Part shown: positions 21,408 to 34,291 of the stretch, in pieces
How the letters are laid out: each line of letters begins with the position of its first letter
Position numbering within the stretch: the stretch's first letter is position 1
Assembly (NCBI RefSeq): GCF_000002995.4
Contig: NW_025062477.1
Location: forward strand, 8,776,649 to 8,840,648
Direction of reading: 5' to 3'
Length of the DNA stretch: 64,000 nt
Source of the DNA: Brugia malayi
Taxonomy: Eukaryota; Nematoda; Chromadorea; Rhabditida; Onchocercidae
The notes under the pieces: generated by a model
Databases searched by the model: none
What the model saw: only the letters and a program-made list of their open reading frames with translations
What the model was told of the DNA's origin: nothing
Position numbers and translations under genes: made by a program

Positions 21408-24400
21408 ATCATTGGTACATATTTAGTCATGCAAATAGTGTGACCTTGTTTTTCCATTTTATGAACATTAACATCGATTCAATTGGTGTAAGGTGAAACG
21501 AATTCATCTTCGGAACAATAACTGGTCGTCAAAAGCTTATGACACGCCCCCTCTGCATAAAATTTCACAAATATTTCAGTTCAACTCTAACGTCCATGTG
21601 TGATTCATCCAACCTTATCGATCTCATCAGACTGATAACATCCATCCATTCTTTCGATTGAATACTCCTGTGGTCTTTATCTCTTATACATTTATCTCCC
21701 TCTCTCTCTGTCCCTCATTCCTTCGATTTTGTCCACTCGTCGGAAATAGTTGTCTTGATTTGTTAGTGAGTCATGTTTACACTCACGCTGTTTCGCTACT
21801 GGTACGAAAGCATGACGTAACGTGATTGTTGCGCACGTACGTATCATCGCAGACTGTGCATTCACCGAATTTTCATTGCACTAGTATTACCATGGGAAGA
21901 AAACAGTGTAGCAAAGAGCAGTAATTTTTTGCGAGTCTAAATTATGGCTGAGTAAGTCACGTTCTCATTTTCTCTAATTGGCTAGTCTGTGTATTATCTT
22001 CCCATTGCAATATAGCGTGAACTGAACACTCACCCAACATCCAAACTGACGAAGGTGAGGAGTGAATCCATTTTAAATCTGATAACAAGAATTCTTTATT
22101 TCCAGTCGCTCAGTGGTCAAATATATAATCAACAGCCGAGAATTGCACAGATAAGAAGACGGGACTGATTAACCGCTCGGTTGTTTAGACTTTCTGAGCT
22201 GTTGGTTCAAAAAGGCATTGAAATTAAAATTGTTATCTTATTAGATATTAATTTGTTATTAAAGGGATAGGCGCAGAATTTCATTGCGCTAAAGTCAAGC
22301 ATTCATTACTTGTACTGGTATAAAATGATCTGGAAGTATGTTATTGTTACTTACAATCATTGTTGCTTTGCGGCATTTATTCCATCTAAACTTCCGATGA
22401 ACATTTGTTTCAAAATGATACAATGCTTGACAAGAAAGCGAAAGTAACAAAAGTCATAAAGTGAGGGTTCTTCTGACCTTACTTAAATGAGCCTGTTAGG
22501 AAATGATAATGTCAGTTGTTGGGAAAGATTGAAGTTTTTGAAATAAATAGGGCTTTTCAGCAGAAGAACGCACAGGCAGATAGAGTGAATATACCTTAAA
22601 ACGAAGAAGAGATTAGAGAAAGGCCTTCTCAGCTAAGGATTGATTCTGTTTTTGGGCTAGGTCTAGATGGAGTAACTAGTTTTTTTTTTTTTTTTTCTTT
22701 TTAGGATAGCGTTGTCATGGTAGCATTGTTATTATTTTCATATTGCTGAGGCATTGCACACATCAGTGCCTTACCTGTAGAACCAAGTATGTTTGGCTTG
22801 TTTCTAAATTGACAAAATCAATGTTTATGGCTAGTTCTCATTAGTTCCATTACTCATTCTCTTCCTAGATTATTTCACTTCTCATGTTCATTTGTGTTTC
22901 CCTACAATCACTATGAAAATGCAACATTTATTGAATACTTAAGAAGAAGGCACTGATATTCTCAAATTGAGAGTAGGTAACAATAGAAAGGTTTGAGTGA
23001 AAACCTCTGAAGTGGACAGTTGTCAAATGTCTTATGTTATGTTCCTTATCATATTCTTCAAACTTTTTTGCATCTTAATTAATTGTTTCAAATCATAGTT
23101 TCATCATGTTGATTGATTATTAATTTATTATTTGGTCATTTCATTCTTTCTTTTTCTCTCAGTTAACATTTTCCACCGAGAATTTATTTACTGATGCTAA
23201 TATCTACGTAGAAGGAAGGGAACTTTTTAGAACTGAAAATGCAATTGATTGAATTGACGAATTCATTTTATGATAGACTCATTTTGTTTGAGATTTCCAT
23301 TATTAATGTTTGTAGTTTGCAGTTAGTCGCGTTGCATACTGGACAAGCTCAAAATAAAATGAAACGAAGGGACTCCTATCCTTTTCCATACAATTTCATA
23401 AATGCGGTAAAATTAATGCATATCTATGGATCGGAGTTGTTAGTTGTTTGTCATAATTTTGATGATACTGTCTATGCCTTTGATCTTTGATCTTTTATTT
23501 TAACTTTTGCAGAGGAAGAAGTTGGGGAGTCCTTGAAGAGTTAAGTATGTTGTTTGTGTTGTTTTGTTCACTTCGCGATGTGTACAACATTTGTTTTCCT
23601 CTTACACTTACTGCACTTGCTACTGCCTCTTGCTCACTCTCCGCCGTAATCATTTATCACCATCACCATCAGAGTTTCTGCTTTTAAATGGGAACTTAAG
23701 AATATAACCGCTGAGTTAGTAACTAATGAGTGAACTACTTTGGTGTTATGTCATAATCAGTCATAGAATTTGTGTGATAAAGTGTAGATCGATGACAGAA
23801 CTGCCTCCACTGTCCAGAATGATGCATTGGTCACTCTTTTATTATTATTTATCGAAAAGAAATTAAAGAAGATAATCAAGATCTTTCTTGCAAGTGTAGC
23901 ATAATCCTGGGCATTACTTCGGTAAGATTAGAGTTCTTCAAGTTAACTCGTTGTGTGGCTTATATGTGATGTATTGCTTATTGAATTTTAAAAATTTCAG
24001 AAAAAAAATACCGATAATGAAAGATCATGATGGAATGCCTAATGGAGAAAACTGTTTGTTGAGATTTTATATGTTTCACTTGTAGTTAAATGGTTCAGAT
24101 TTAAATGAATGTTTCATTTCGAAAGAGTAAATCCATCCGGAAAATCCCATAGCACCGAACGTGAATAAAGAACTTGCTATATACTCATTTTCAGAAAAGT
24201 TTATTAGAATGACAGTGACAGAACTGTCTTGGTTTACTAGCTTTAAGAGATTGTTAAGCTTACTTTTGTCGTTGCAAATAAACAGTTTTCAGCAATATCG
24301 TTGCCTGTTTCTTGTGATGTTTGCGAATATTAAATTATTAGCTTAAAAAGTGCTGGTTGATCGTTTATTGAGATGTAAAAGTGACCTAACTGAAAAGTTG

Positions 24401-26731
24401 GCTGCAAGAAGCGAAAAGGAGAGTTATGGTGATAACCAGGAGTGTGAAGGGCGAAGGAGACGGTTGCGTAATTGTTCTTTGCTACAATACATCAGTGTGA
24501 GTGAGTGACATATATGAGCACTGGAACCCAACACACTATCGAATTCTTTTTGCGGTTGTTTGCTGCTAAAATGTGAAACAGAAGTGTCATTTTTTACATG
24601 CTTCAACAGAGAAAAAAGACTTATTAAGTAACTCTTTTGTTTTTTGTTTAATTCGTCCAAAATGATCTTCGGTCAAGCCTCATTTGCTTTTTTGTATGAG
24701 CATGTTTTCAGGTTACGATCTATGTCTTCAACTTGCTCTGCACTCGACATCCTCAGCTATCCATTTATTGCCTCTGATTTTCTCCAATTCCATATTTGCA
24801 AAACTCAACTAAATCTGCTGAAACCTCTCATCGAGATCCATTTCTTTTTTCACTCTTTTATTGCTATGATGTTTGTAACTAGAATAGAACAGTCATTTCT
24901 AATTTCTATATTTTTAAAACTGAAATATATCATGTCAATCAGTTTGTATCATGTACCTTTGATGATTACATATCATTGGAGTCAGTTGAAGGTGTGCTTT
25001 TACGCTTGTGACTAGGTATTTGCATGATGGAAGTGGTTAACTCAATTTATTATTATGTTGCTACGTTTTAAGGTATGAGTTGCTCGCAGATCATGGCTAC
25101 TAAGGTAATATCGACGGTTCATTTCTGCATTCTGATGTACTCTCTGTGTTTTCAGTAATGAAAATGATAAAGAGAAAAGTCCAAAGGTGGCTTTCCATCT
25201 TTTCAGTTTTTTGTCACACAATTATATCTGTCATCCTTTGCTCTTCCTGAAACTTCCTCTAAATTCTCTTTGGAATACTTGTTGTTGTTGTACTTGTCGA
25301 AGTTCTCTGTTTGTTCTCTACTATTTTTTTTTTTTTTATAAAGCGTTAGCGCCGCAAATATATTCTATAAAAGCTTTAACACGTGATACGTTTCCGTCCG
25401 TTGCCAATATGATCAATATGTAGTTTCGTGTCTTTGCTGTGTTATTTTACTCAAATCATTCTGAGTGTTGCACTTAATTTTTCGGATGAATTTTTTTTCA
25501 TTTAGTCTCTGAAAGACCATTCATTTCTTTTTTCAGTTTATTTACCCATAATTAAATATCATTTACTGGTTAACTCAGAATGACGTTTTTGATTTTTTGT
25601 TCAGGTTAAAATTTCGAATAAGTAAATTTTTATGGTCCACCTTTTCTAGGTTGCATAAGAGAATGCATCGAAGTGGAGATAAATTATAAAACATTAAATT
25701 ACGTCGTTTCTAATCAGTCGCCAATTGACCATGTTTTGATATGTTTTCTCAACATTTTTTTTTTCTTAATAACAAAAAACAAGATTCGGAATTAGCTGTC
25801 TTTCTTGCGTTGTGTGATTTTCACCTATGATTTGGATATGAGTAAAATGTTTGACAATTTTGTTACAGGTTGTTAATTTCTCTTCATACCAGTATCACAA
25901 TAGTTTTGTAAGCAGTGGATTTTTCTTTTTATAGTCGAAATTCAGTTTCTGAAAAAAGTGAATTACTGCATCTTGGTAATTTTGTCTTGTTTTTCTTTTA
26001 AAGTAGATCCGACTTATCACAGTAGATACAATGTAATTTGTTTTCTAGAATGTAGGCTGGAAGAGAAAATTATTTTATTCGGGTTGCTCCTCCTTGATCC
26101 TTGATCATACCATTACTCTTCTTTCTTTTAATCGCAAAAGATCACTGAATTGTACTGTATGATAATATGTGTCTGTATAAATTATCGTTATAACTGTCAT
26201 CATTTTGTATATTTTTACGTTTTCATTTATTATATTTCGAAATTACTATTTGTCTGCGTACACTGCATGACCACATTTTTGATCTTAAAATAGATGCGTG
26301 GAACTGTGTTTTATATTATGTCTGCATTCGTTATCTTATGTCAGTTACTAAGGAGATACTGTGCATAATGCTACTAAATGGAGCTTTTTATTTCGACGTT
26401 ATTGGTTGTAATTCAAGTGGTTTTTGTTTCATTGAAGAAGTTTAGCTTTCCTAATATCAATACAATTCTTCTTACTGTCATCATACAGCTCTTTCGAACT
26501 CATTCTCCAAGAACTTGATTTTGCATGAGCTAGACTGCAGCTGATGTTTTATATTATCATTTCAGATTTACCAAAGACCAGTAGTTATTTTCCTAAGTAG
26601 CAGTCACTACATAGATATTTTGAATAGGCGTTAATTGTTGTAAATTACATGCTGTTATAGCAATGGTAGTATAAATCAGGTGATGTTTATTTATATGTTA
26701 GGTAATGAATTAATTTTTAGGCAAATGAACG
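21408..26731. other. 5.3 kb gene-poor region upstream of the MAP7-like gene
   Basis: No gene is supported. Sub-regions 21540-22200 are less AT-rich, with CT-rich tracts, and could be promoter or 5' exon sequence of the downstream gene. ATG frames at 22325-22446, 23239-23490 and 24644-25015 have no recognised motifs. A 16-base T run lies at about 22679. The last ten bases before 26721 (TTAATTTTTAG) form an acceptor, so an untranslated first exon or a spliced leader probably joins there. Confidence 0.4.
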
Positions 26732-29700
26732 ATGGGTGATGTTCGGAACACAGTAATAAATCGTTCGAGCTATACGGGTTCAGTGCGGAAGGACTATGCT
26801 GAAGAGGTGGCAAAACGAAGAGCAGTTCTACAACAAAAAATAGAAGAGAGGTTATTTTTTAAATATGATTTGTATGAATACGGTTTTTTCGTAAAAAGGT
26901 ATTTACTGGCCTCACAAAACTTCGTTTTTAATCGTTATTTTGATTTTTTTTTCTCTTATTAACTTCAACTGAAGTTGAATAGAATTAGGATTCTGGGCAC
27001 TCTGACGCTCATAAGGCTATCGATATTGTCTGTTGCTTGCTTCAGGAATCAGGTCTCATCAGTGTTTGACGTTATCATATGTGTCCAAGTACACGATAGC
27101 AAATGAAATATTTCTAATGTTTAGAAAATGTAATTGACAAATGGAGTGACCATATTTTTTTCAAAAGCTCAATAAAAAAATCTTACCTAGTAACTGTAAT
27201 ATGTTTTGTTGTACGATGATCATTTAGATAATGCAAGCAAGAGACATAATTTACTGAGAGTAAGTCTATAAACCACATAATTTCTATCATTTTAGACAGA
27301 AATTGGCGAGAAAACTGCAAGATGAAAAAATGGCTCGGGCTGTCGCCCAAAAGGAAGAGGTAGGCTTATGTGTTAACAAATATATTCAGTGTTTCTCTTT
27401 CATTCGTTGTCCTCATTTTTTTAGTGGTGCCGCAGAGATTCTAATAATATTGCTGTTGTTGATGTGTTTTTGTGATTGAAGAAGTATTCGATTCAAATTA
27501 TGATGTATTACTTAGCATAAATAGTGTATAATATTGTCCTTTCTCATCTTCCTATGTTTCATTTTATAGCTTCTACTGAAACAGCGGAAAGCTCAACAAC
27601 GGGAAATGTTGCGAGCAAAAGCGGTTTTGGATCGTCGTACTCAAATTTTGGCAGAAAAAGAGAGGGAGAAGAAGGAGGTACTTTTTCTTCGAATATTTTT
27701 TTTTTCAAACAATTTATTTGAACTGCGAGGATTATATTAGAAAAGAAATTATAATGTTAGAGTCTCTTTTGCTGATGCTGTAAAGTCTGTCATACTGATG
27801 TTGTAGTAATATAATTTTATATTTAAAAATTTCATTCTTAGGCTATGTTAACGAAAGCGCGTGAATTGGCGCCGTGTCTTACATCACAATATAAATCACG
27901 AGCAACATACGCGTTCGGTAGCAGTACGCCTCGTGAATTGGAATATTTGACCCATCTCACTAAAGAGCAAAAGGTTTCAATACCTTTCAGATTTTTGGAT
28001 TAAGTAATTTTGTTCCTGAAAGTTTATCAAATCTGTTTCAGGTATATGATCGCAAACTCATGCCTTCTGATCGTAATATAGCTGCACCGTCTGGTTCGTC
28101 TAGTCATTCAACACTGACACCAACCTATGACTTACGTAATTATACCGGGGCTTCAATAACAGGAAGCTTGTGTATTGCCCGATCAGAGTTAAAGACATGC
28201 CACAAGCTTATATCAAATTGCATGACTCAGTCTATGATGACTGCACCAAAACCAATCAACACGGTGAAATTCGGCCAAAAACCCGGTATTCCTTTGTTTA
28301 TGTTTTTGTATTTTAATCTTATATGTATCTTGAATGGTTTCAGTCTTAAAATCTTATAGTTCATTTCTTAAGTTACTTTTATTTGTAATTTGACTTATTT
28401 AAAAATAGTATGTGTGGCGCATTCCCCTAATTTTTGTTGTCGATAGAGTGATGGTATAAAAACAGTAACAATAAATGTTGTGGACGTCATTTTAGTAGAT
28501 CATACTTATTAAAGTAATTCTTTGGTGTAGTATTGTTTTTATTAATCAACAATGTCTATTGCCTTTTCATGAGGAGTGGTATGGCTCAGATAATATTCAC
28601 ATTTCAGATAATAATATTATTCATTAATAAATAGTGTCCCAAAAATTATAGTTCATCGTCAGTCAGTGATACAGCGTCCAATAGCTGCTACAAAGACAAC
28701 ATCATCCATAGTGACTGAAATGCCGATTAAAACAGAGAAGCCTGTTCAAAAGCATGTTCCTCCACTGTATGTACAGAGATCTCGAATTGTGCAGTCTAAG
28801 TGAGCGTTCCACTAATTTTATGTTGCCAATGTAAGTAGTGCATTTGATTTTGCCAATGTAAGTAGTGCATTTGATTTTGCCAATTTTTAGGCCTCAGAGC
28901 AATTTTTTATTTCAGACCTGAGACAGAAATTCATTCTTTGAAAACGAAGCCAGGACTACTACATAAGTCTGCTGAACTGAAAATTAATAATGAAGCCAAA
29001 GCCGAAGCTGTAATGAATAAATCACCAAGTGATGATATGAGTAAAGCAACCATAATTATGGGAAATGATGACATCGAAGTTCAAGATGACATAGCTATTA
29101 CTAGAAATAATATAGATATAAAAGAAGTCGTAAATTTAGTTCCTGACATTAACAGAATTAAAAAGTCAAATGAGAAATGCGTTATGGTGGGAGTTCCTGA
29201 TGAGGAAGAGAGAACGAAAAATGTCGGCTATGTATCTGAAGTTGTGGAAAGCGATATACTGGATGGTAATGCTATGAAAGAGAAGATAATTCTTGATGTT
29301 GCGTTAGATTGCAAAACAGAAGCTACAACCGCTAAAGATGCTCCTTTGTTTGATCTTTCATTAGAAAACGATGGTAATTCTATGAATGAGGCGAAAACGG
29401 ACACTGCAGTTATGATGGTTAATGTGAAGAGAACCCAACTGCAGCGTGTTGTGAAAGTATCAGGTATAAATCGAGTGTATCCAGATTTATCGGAAGCTGA
29501 ATTTGTTAGTGACGAACAAGAGGAAATGGCAAACGCAGTGAAGGTTTGTTCTTTAGTAGAGAATTCAAAACAAATGAAACAGAAAAAGGCATTAACTTTG
29601 ATTTCAGTGATTATCATTATTTCTGTTTCAGGTTTTCGTAGAGAAAGAATCATTGGTTGCAGATGAAAATCTTCCTGAAACTGGAGAGAACAGTAAACAG

Positions 29701-30854
29701 GAGAAGGTAGCCATTCGAAAACCTTACGAGATAGTGGAAGATAATGAAGAAAGTGATATGTCTACCACTGAAACCAGCAAATTTGACAAAGAAGAGTTTG
29801 AATCATTGGCTCAGAACAAGTCGAAACTGAGTGCAAACGGAATAGAAACTATTACAGAAGATTTGAAATTGGTAGGAGAGAAAAATTCAGTGGAAGAAAG
29901 GCGTCGAATTCAAGACGAACTTTTAGAGAGGGAACAACGTGAGCGTGAAGTGCGCAAAGCTAAGTTAGTTTCTATTATGAGCCGAACACGTGGTGGTGCA
30001 CCTTCAATGGCTGTAATTCCGCCAGTTCTGCATACTGATAATTCTGAGGTGAATTCTTTTCATTTTTGTTATTATCTTTGTTATTATTATGCTATTATCC
30101 TTGAGAATTGAATTAGAAATGAATCTAATTCACGGAAATCAGAATATTAGAATTGCCAGGACACAATATGATTTTTCGTGACCTGCTTAGCGAGAAATGC
30201 CGTTCATTTTATCTCTCTATCTCTTGAAAGTGAAGTAGAGGCTATGCAAGTAAACATTTTTGATAAACATTTTTTTTTAATAAACATTTTTGATAAACAT
30301 TTTTGATAAAAATAAGAAATTATGTAGGAATGGATAAAGTGCAGTCATCGATAGTTTATTATATTTCAGATTGAATCTCTAAAACATAGGGCTGACATTT
30401 CTTTATCAAGTGAATGCACACCAGTGAAAAGTGTTCTCAGTCATACTACAGCTTCTGTTCTGCAGGTTAATTCTGTTTTTACATCTGGAAATCTAATTTC
30501 GACCACCTATAGGTAAGCCATAGGTGTGCTATGGTGAGAGAAAAAGATTTTTTTTTTTTTTTTTTTTTTTGCGGAGAATTTTTAATAACTTAAGAAAGTT
30601 AGAATTGAAATGTTCTTTAAAGTTTCTGAAATCTTCAGAAACTAGCTACAACGAACCCCAAATTGTTGTCTGTGCTGCAACGCAATGGCTCGAATCGATC
30701 ATTAGCTGATGAGTTGTCTGCAGCTGATCCGTCGATGTCAGTAACACTTCCAGGTCAACCTGTTGATTCGATTGTAAGCCGCGAAGGTTCTACTACAATA
30801 CGGCACTTGCCCTTCGAGCCCGATATTAATCATCGACCTGTTGCTATGAAATAA
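26732..30854 (+). CDS. MAP7/ensconsin-like microtubule-associated protein
   Basis: Best fits the MAP7 family, which binds microtubules and recruits kinesin-1. Exons: 26732-26850, 27296-27359, 27570-27677, 27842-27973, 28042-28285, 28652-28799, 28916-29543, 29632-30048, 30370-30465, 30639-30854 (723 aa). The N-terminal exons give a highly charged helix (EEVAKRRAVLQQKIEERQK, RKAQQREMLRAKAVLDRR) followed by YAFGSSTPRELEYL, a MAP7-style motif. Exons 5-6 are Ser/Thr/Pro-rich. Exon 7 is a long, acidic, low-complexity segment. Exon 8 holds a second charged helix ending in EREVRKAKLVSIMSRTRGG, like the C-terminal MAP7 helix with its I-M-x-R-T-R signature. All junctions are GT-AG and keep phase. The family name is inference from these two helices; a generic coiled-coil protein is the alternative. 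Confidence 0.62.
28824..28877. repeat. 27-bp tandem duplication in a MAP7-like intron
   Basis: Two identical adjacent copies start at 28824 and 28851. Each carries TGTAAGTAG, a donor-like sequence, between the real donor (28800) and acceptor (28915). Confidence 0.95.
30548..30570. repeat. Poly-T tract in the last MAP7-like intron
   Basis: An uninterrupted run of 23 T lies upstream of the last exon's acceptor. Confidence 0.95.
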
Positions 30855-30977
30855 CTTAGAATTTATTCTTACAAAAAGAAAAAAAAAGTTTTGGTTTCAC
30901 TTAGTACCAGAATTTCTGATAACTTAAGAAAGTTAGAGTTGAAATGTTCTGTAAAGTTTCTGAAATTTTCAGAAACT
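30587..30977. repeat. 57-bp dispersed duplication of an acceptor region
   Basis: 30587-30643 (which contains the last exon's acceptor TTCAG and its first bases) recurs at 30921-30977 in the 3' flank with three substitutions. The second copy still has TTTTCAG. Confidence 0.93.
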
Positions 30978-32417
30978 TTAAAGCAGGTTCAAATCTCGGA
31001 GTCAGTTTCAAGGTAATGTAAAAAAAACTGTTTAATTCGACAGTTTCTACGTAAAATTATAGTTTTTTTTTTTTTTTTTTTACTTTAAAGATCGGTTAAG
31101 TATTGGAATAGATATTAACACAGTTAAGTTCCATTAGCTGAAATTTGTGAAGATTCGTCCTGAGTAAGAAGTTACAACATAAACATATACATATTGTATA
31201 GAATTGCTGCTATTTATTATTTAAATGTAAATTTAATATGATGATTTGTATGCATAGTCACACAGTGCGTGTTTTGTCGAATGTCTACTGGACGAGTGTT
31301 AGTTAATGTTACATTCGTTTGCTGTATATTTGAATTTTCGAATGCTTTCTTACAACAGATGTTTTCTAAGAAATAATTATCTATTGATATACAAATGAAA
31401 ATTTTCTTAGAGGAAAGAAATTAGGAAGAGGAAGAAAAGGTTATTCTGATGGAATAATGTGTACGTTTTCCCGTTGAAATCCATCGATCTTAGGCCTAGC
31501 TGATCTACTATAAGAGGATTTCATCACTGTGCATGTATCAAGCTGCTTTACATATTCATGAATATCATTTATGCATGATTATCAAGTGCTGAGATCATGC
31601 GCACCAGTTTTCAGCGATTACTGCATTTGGCCATTGCTACTGTTTAATAATTTATTCTCAACTGAAAAACTTCATTTTTTTTTTTTTTTTTTTTGATTTT
31701 TTTTTTAGTTTCAAGTTGTTTAAATAATAGAGGCAGTATTCTGCAATTTTCCCACTGAAATGCATTATCAATGATTTCTTTAATGAGTATTTACGGCTTA
31801 GGTGACATGGTGGTGGAATTAGGTGTTAGAAACCGGGAAGGAGGGTTGTAGATACTGAACAATCAAAGCAATTCTTGTATGCTTAAATTACAAGCCTTCT
31901 CAGCAAGTGTTTAGCCTTTTTTGTTCGGATTAGATCTAAAAACATGCATTGAGATTATGTTTAGTTGTAGAAAATGTCGCCCTTAAAAAGTACCCTGCGT
32001 TTTTGATGTCCCTCATCCATTTTAGTGTATCTTGCGTGTTCAAGTTGTTTATAGAATTGACTATTCTGTGTTTGGTGTTTTAAAATTAGAATTGTGTTCT
32101 AATTGTTTCTATGTACGTACGAAATAAACTTTTGAGTACTGCTAGCTATTTCTGTGGGACATTGTTGTGATTGTACTGCTTATCAGAAGATTAGAATTTC
32201 ATGAAATTATGGGAAGATTGAATTGGATTTTAGATTGATGTGGAGAAACATTCAAGATAAAATCGTTTTGAATAGTGAAGAATGGGCGATAAGCTTCAAT
32301 ATGTAACCTTCTTTTTAGTCTGAACATGGAAGGAGTCAGATTTGAGGCATATACAACTTAATTGCAATTCCAGAATACCCGGGACAAAGTTTGTGAAGGG
32401 TATATATTGATTGAGGA
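30855..32417. other. Intergenic, no supported gene
   Basis: Begins with the 3' flank of the MAP7-like gene and the duplicated acceptor segment. It has T runs near 31064 and 31677. No gene, RNA or larger repeat is seen. Confidence 0.45.
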
Positions 32418-34256
32418 ATGTGTGAATCATTGAGACTATGTAAATGGAGTCAGTTGATAGAAACGTGTCGTGGAATGTCATCATTTCCCATTCCATTGTC
32501 ATTTGAAAAATTTGGTGGCCAAGCAAAGATCGAATGCGAAGTGTCACCAGTCGTCATTTTACATGGATTATTTGGACAGAAAACGAATTGGAGATCAATT
32601 GCAAGTAATTTGGGTCGTCTTTTAAGAACTGTTATATTTACATTGGACCTACGGAATCATGGTTAGTTTGCTAGGTCCAATGACCAATTGTCGCTTCATA
32701 AAGCTACTTGCTTCTTTTATTTATGAAACTAAAACCGTATTAACCTCATTTCTTAAAACTTATATCTCATAGTTGGATTTATATCAGCTATAAGTTTTTT
32801 GGAATTTTTTTTTGTGGCTTTTCCAAACAAATATTGAAATTGTAGCAAAATTTATTAAGTTGTCGTTGATATCTCTTAAGTTGCTGAAAAGATGTTATTA
32901 AGTTAACATGGATTTCAGCAAGTCATCACATAGGAATAAGCTTACAAACATATTGATAATTTTTTCTTTAAAATTGTCTATATGCTAAGCCTACCCAAAT
33001 AGATTTTTTGGCTTTTAAAATGCTGACCAAAGGTAATGCCAATAAATGTGCTTTTAAACGTAGGTATCAAATTACATAGTTTGTTTCTGATTTCTTAGTT
33101 TTAACAAACCAAATGTTTTAACTAATGTATTTCATGATCTATTCTGCCTTTTATAAACAGAATAAAAGGCAAAAGGCAATAAAAGAATAAAAATTTTATG
33201 TATACATAAATTTGTTATTGTCCTGAATTTTGATAAAGTATTTTAGACAAGCGAATTAGAGGATAGATATTCGTGAAGAAATTTGAGCTCTGTTCTTGAA
33301 TTCAAGAACGAAACGAGTGTTTAAGTGACTTACCTCAGTAAGATTATCAGGATAAATTTCATTAGGATCACCTGGATAAATTTCATGACAGTTTATTCAA
33401 TTATCAGCGAAGACATTCCAGTTTGCAATTTCCACATAATATGTAATAATCCTTCTGCAATTACAGTTTGATTTTAACTCGAAAAAGTTTTCCATAGAAT
33501 TGATTTTTCAGTAAACTCCCTTGACTGCCTTATGTTCTGACAATTTATTTATTATTTTCAGGTAATTCCCCATGGCATCCTACAATGACCTATGCTGAGA
33601 TGGCAAACGACGTACAGTATTTTATCGACGAAATAATACCGCAACAAATAGGAAGTTTTTCAAAAGTTCATCTTCTTGGACATTCAATGGGTGGAAAAAC
33701 AGCAATGCGTGTTGCTTTGATGAAAGGTAGCGACGTACGACTGGAATCGTTGATTGTAGAAGATATAGCTCCAAAGGCATACAATTTTTCAACTTTTTCG
33801 AGAATCATTGAAGTTATGAAATCTATCGATTTGACTTCTGATCGTGCTGGAATTGAACAAGAATTGGCATCAACAGTTGCCGATAAAACGACGCGACTGT
33901 TTTTATTGACGAATTTGGTACTCACAGATCAGCAGCACACATATAGCTGGCGATTAAATTTAGATTCCATTGCATATCACATTGAAGAAATTTGTGGTAG
34001 CGCTGGTATAGAGAATAAGAGTGCATATAATGGAAGGTGTTTGTTTGTTTCAGGCGGAGTTTCAAATTATGTCATGCCTAGTGATCATGCTTTAATTTTG
34101 AAACATTTTCCGAATACACAATTTTCGGTGATTCCTAATGCATCACACTGGGTTCATGCCGAAAAACCCCATGAATTTACCGATATTATTACTAAGTTTA
34201 TTCTTTCTGTTGGAAGCACAAAAGAGAGGTCTCACAAGAAATTGAAGAACATGTGA
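32418..34256 (+). CDS. abhd-11: ABHD11-type alpha/beta hydrolase
   Basis: A mitochondrial serine hydrolase of the ABHD11 family, which in mammals associates with and maintains the 2-oxoglutarate dehydrogenase complex. Two exons, 32418-32661 and 33562-34256, encode 312 aa (human 315). Features: VVILHGLFGQKTNWRSIA (oxyanion strand), DLRNHGNSPWH, nucleophile elbow LLGHSMGGKTAMRVAL with the catalytic serine, LLTNLVLTDQQHTYSWRLNL, and catalytic histidine in NASHWVHAEKPHEF. The N-terminus is short and weakly basic; an internal ATG at 32475 is an alternative start. The 900-base intron holds an 18-bp perfect palindrome. The stop codon is followed after 35 bases by a large inverted repeat. Confidence 0.92.
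33292..33309. repeat. 18-bp perfect palindrome
   Basis: GTTCTTGAA followed by its exact complement, inside the abhd-11 intron. Confidence 0.95.
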
Positions 34257-34291
34257 AAAGTTAGCATGAAAAGAAAGAGGCCGCCATATTA

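Noticed and set aside
23239..23490. 83-codon ATG frame upstream of the MAP7-like gene
   Set aside because: Partly coding-like but crosses its own acceptor-like site and shows no recognised motif; left as unannotated.
24644..25015. 123-codon ORF, longest in the 21-26.7 kb gap
   Set aside because: Rich in Phe, Leu, Ile, Ser from AT-rich sequence, no motif, no flanking splice logic; no support as a gene.
29228..29653. 141-codon minus-strand ORF
   Set aside because: Antisense to the long acidic exon of the MAP7-like gene; low-complexity complement.
30975..31015. GGTTCAAATC, resembling a tRNA T-loop
   Set aside because: No acceptor stem, D-arm or anticodon arm can be paired around it.
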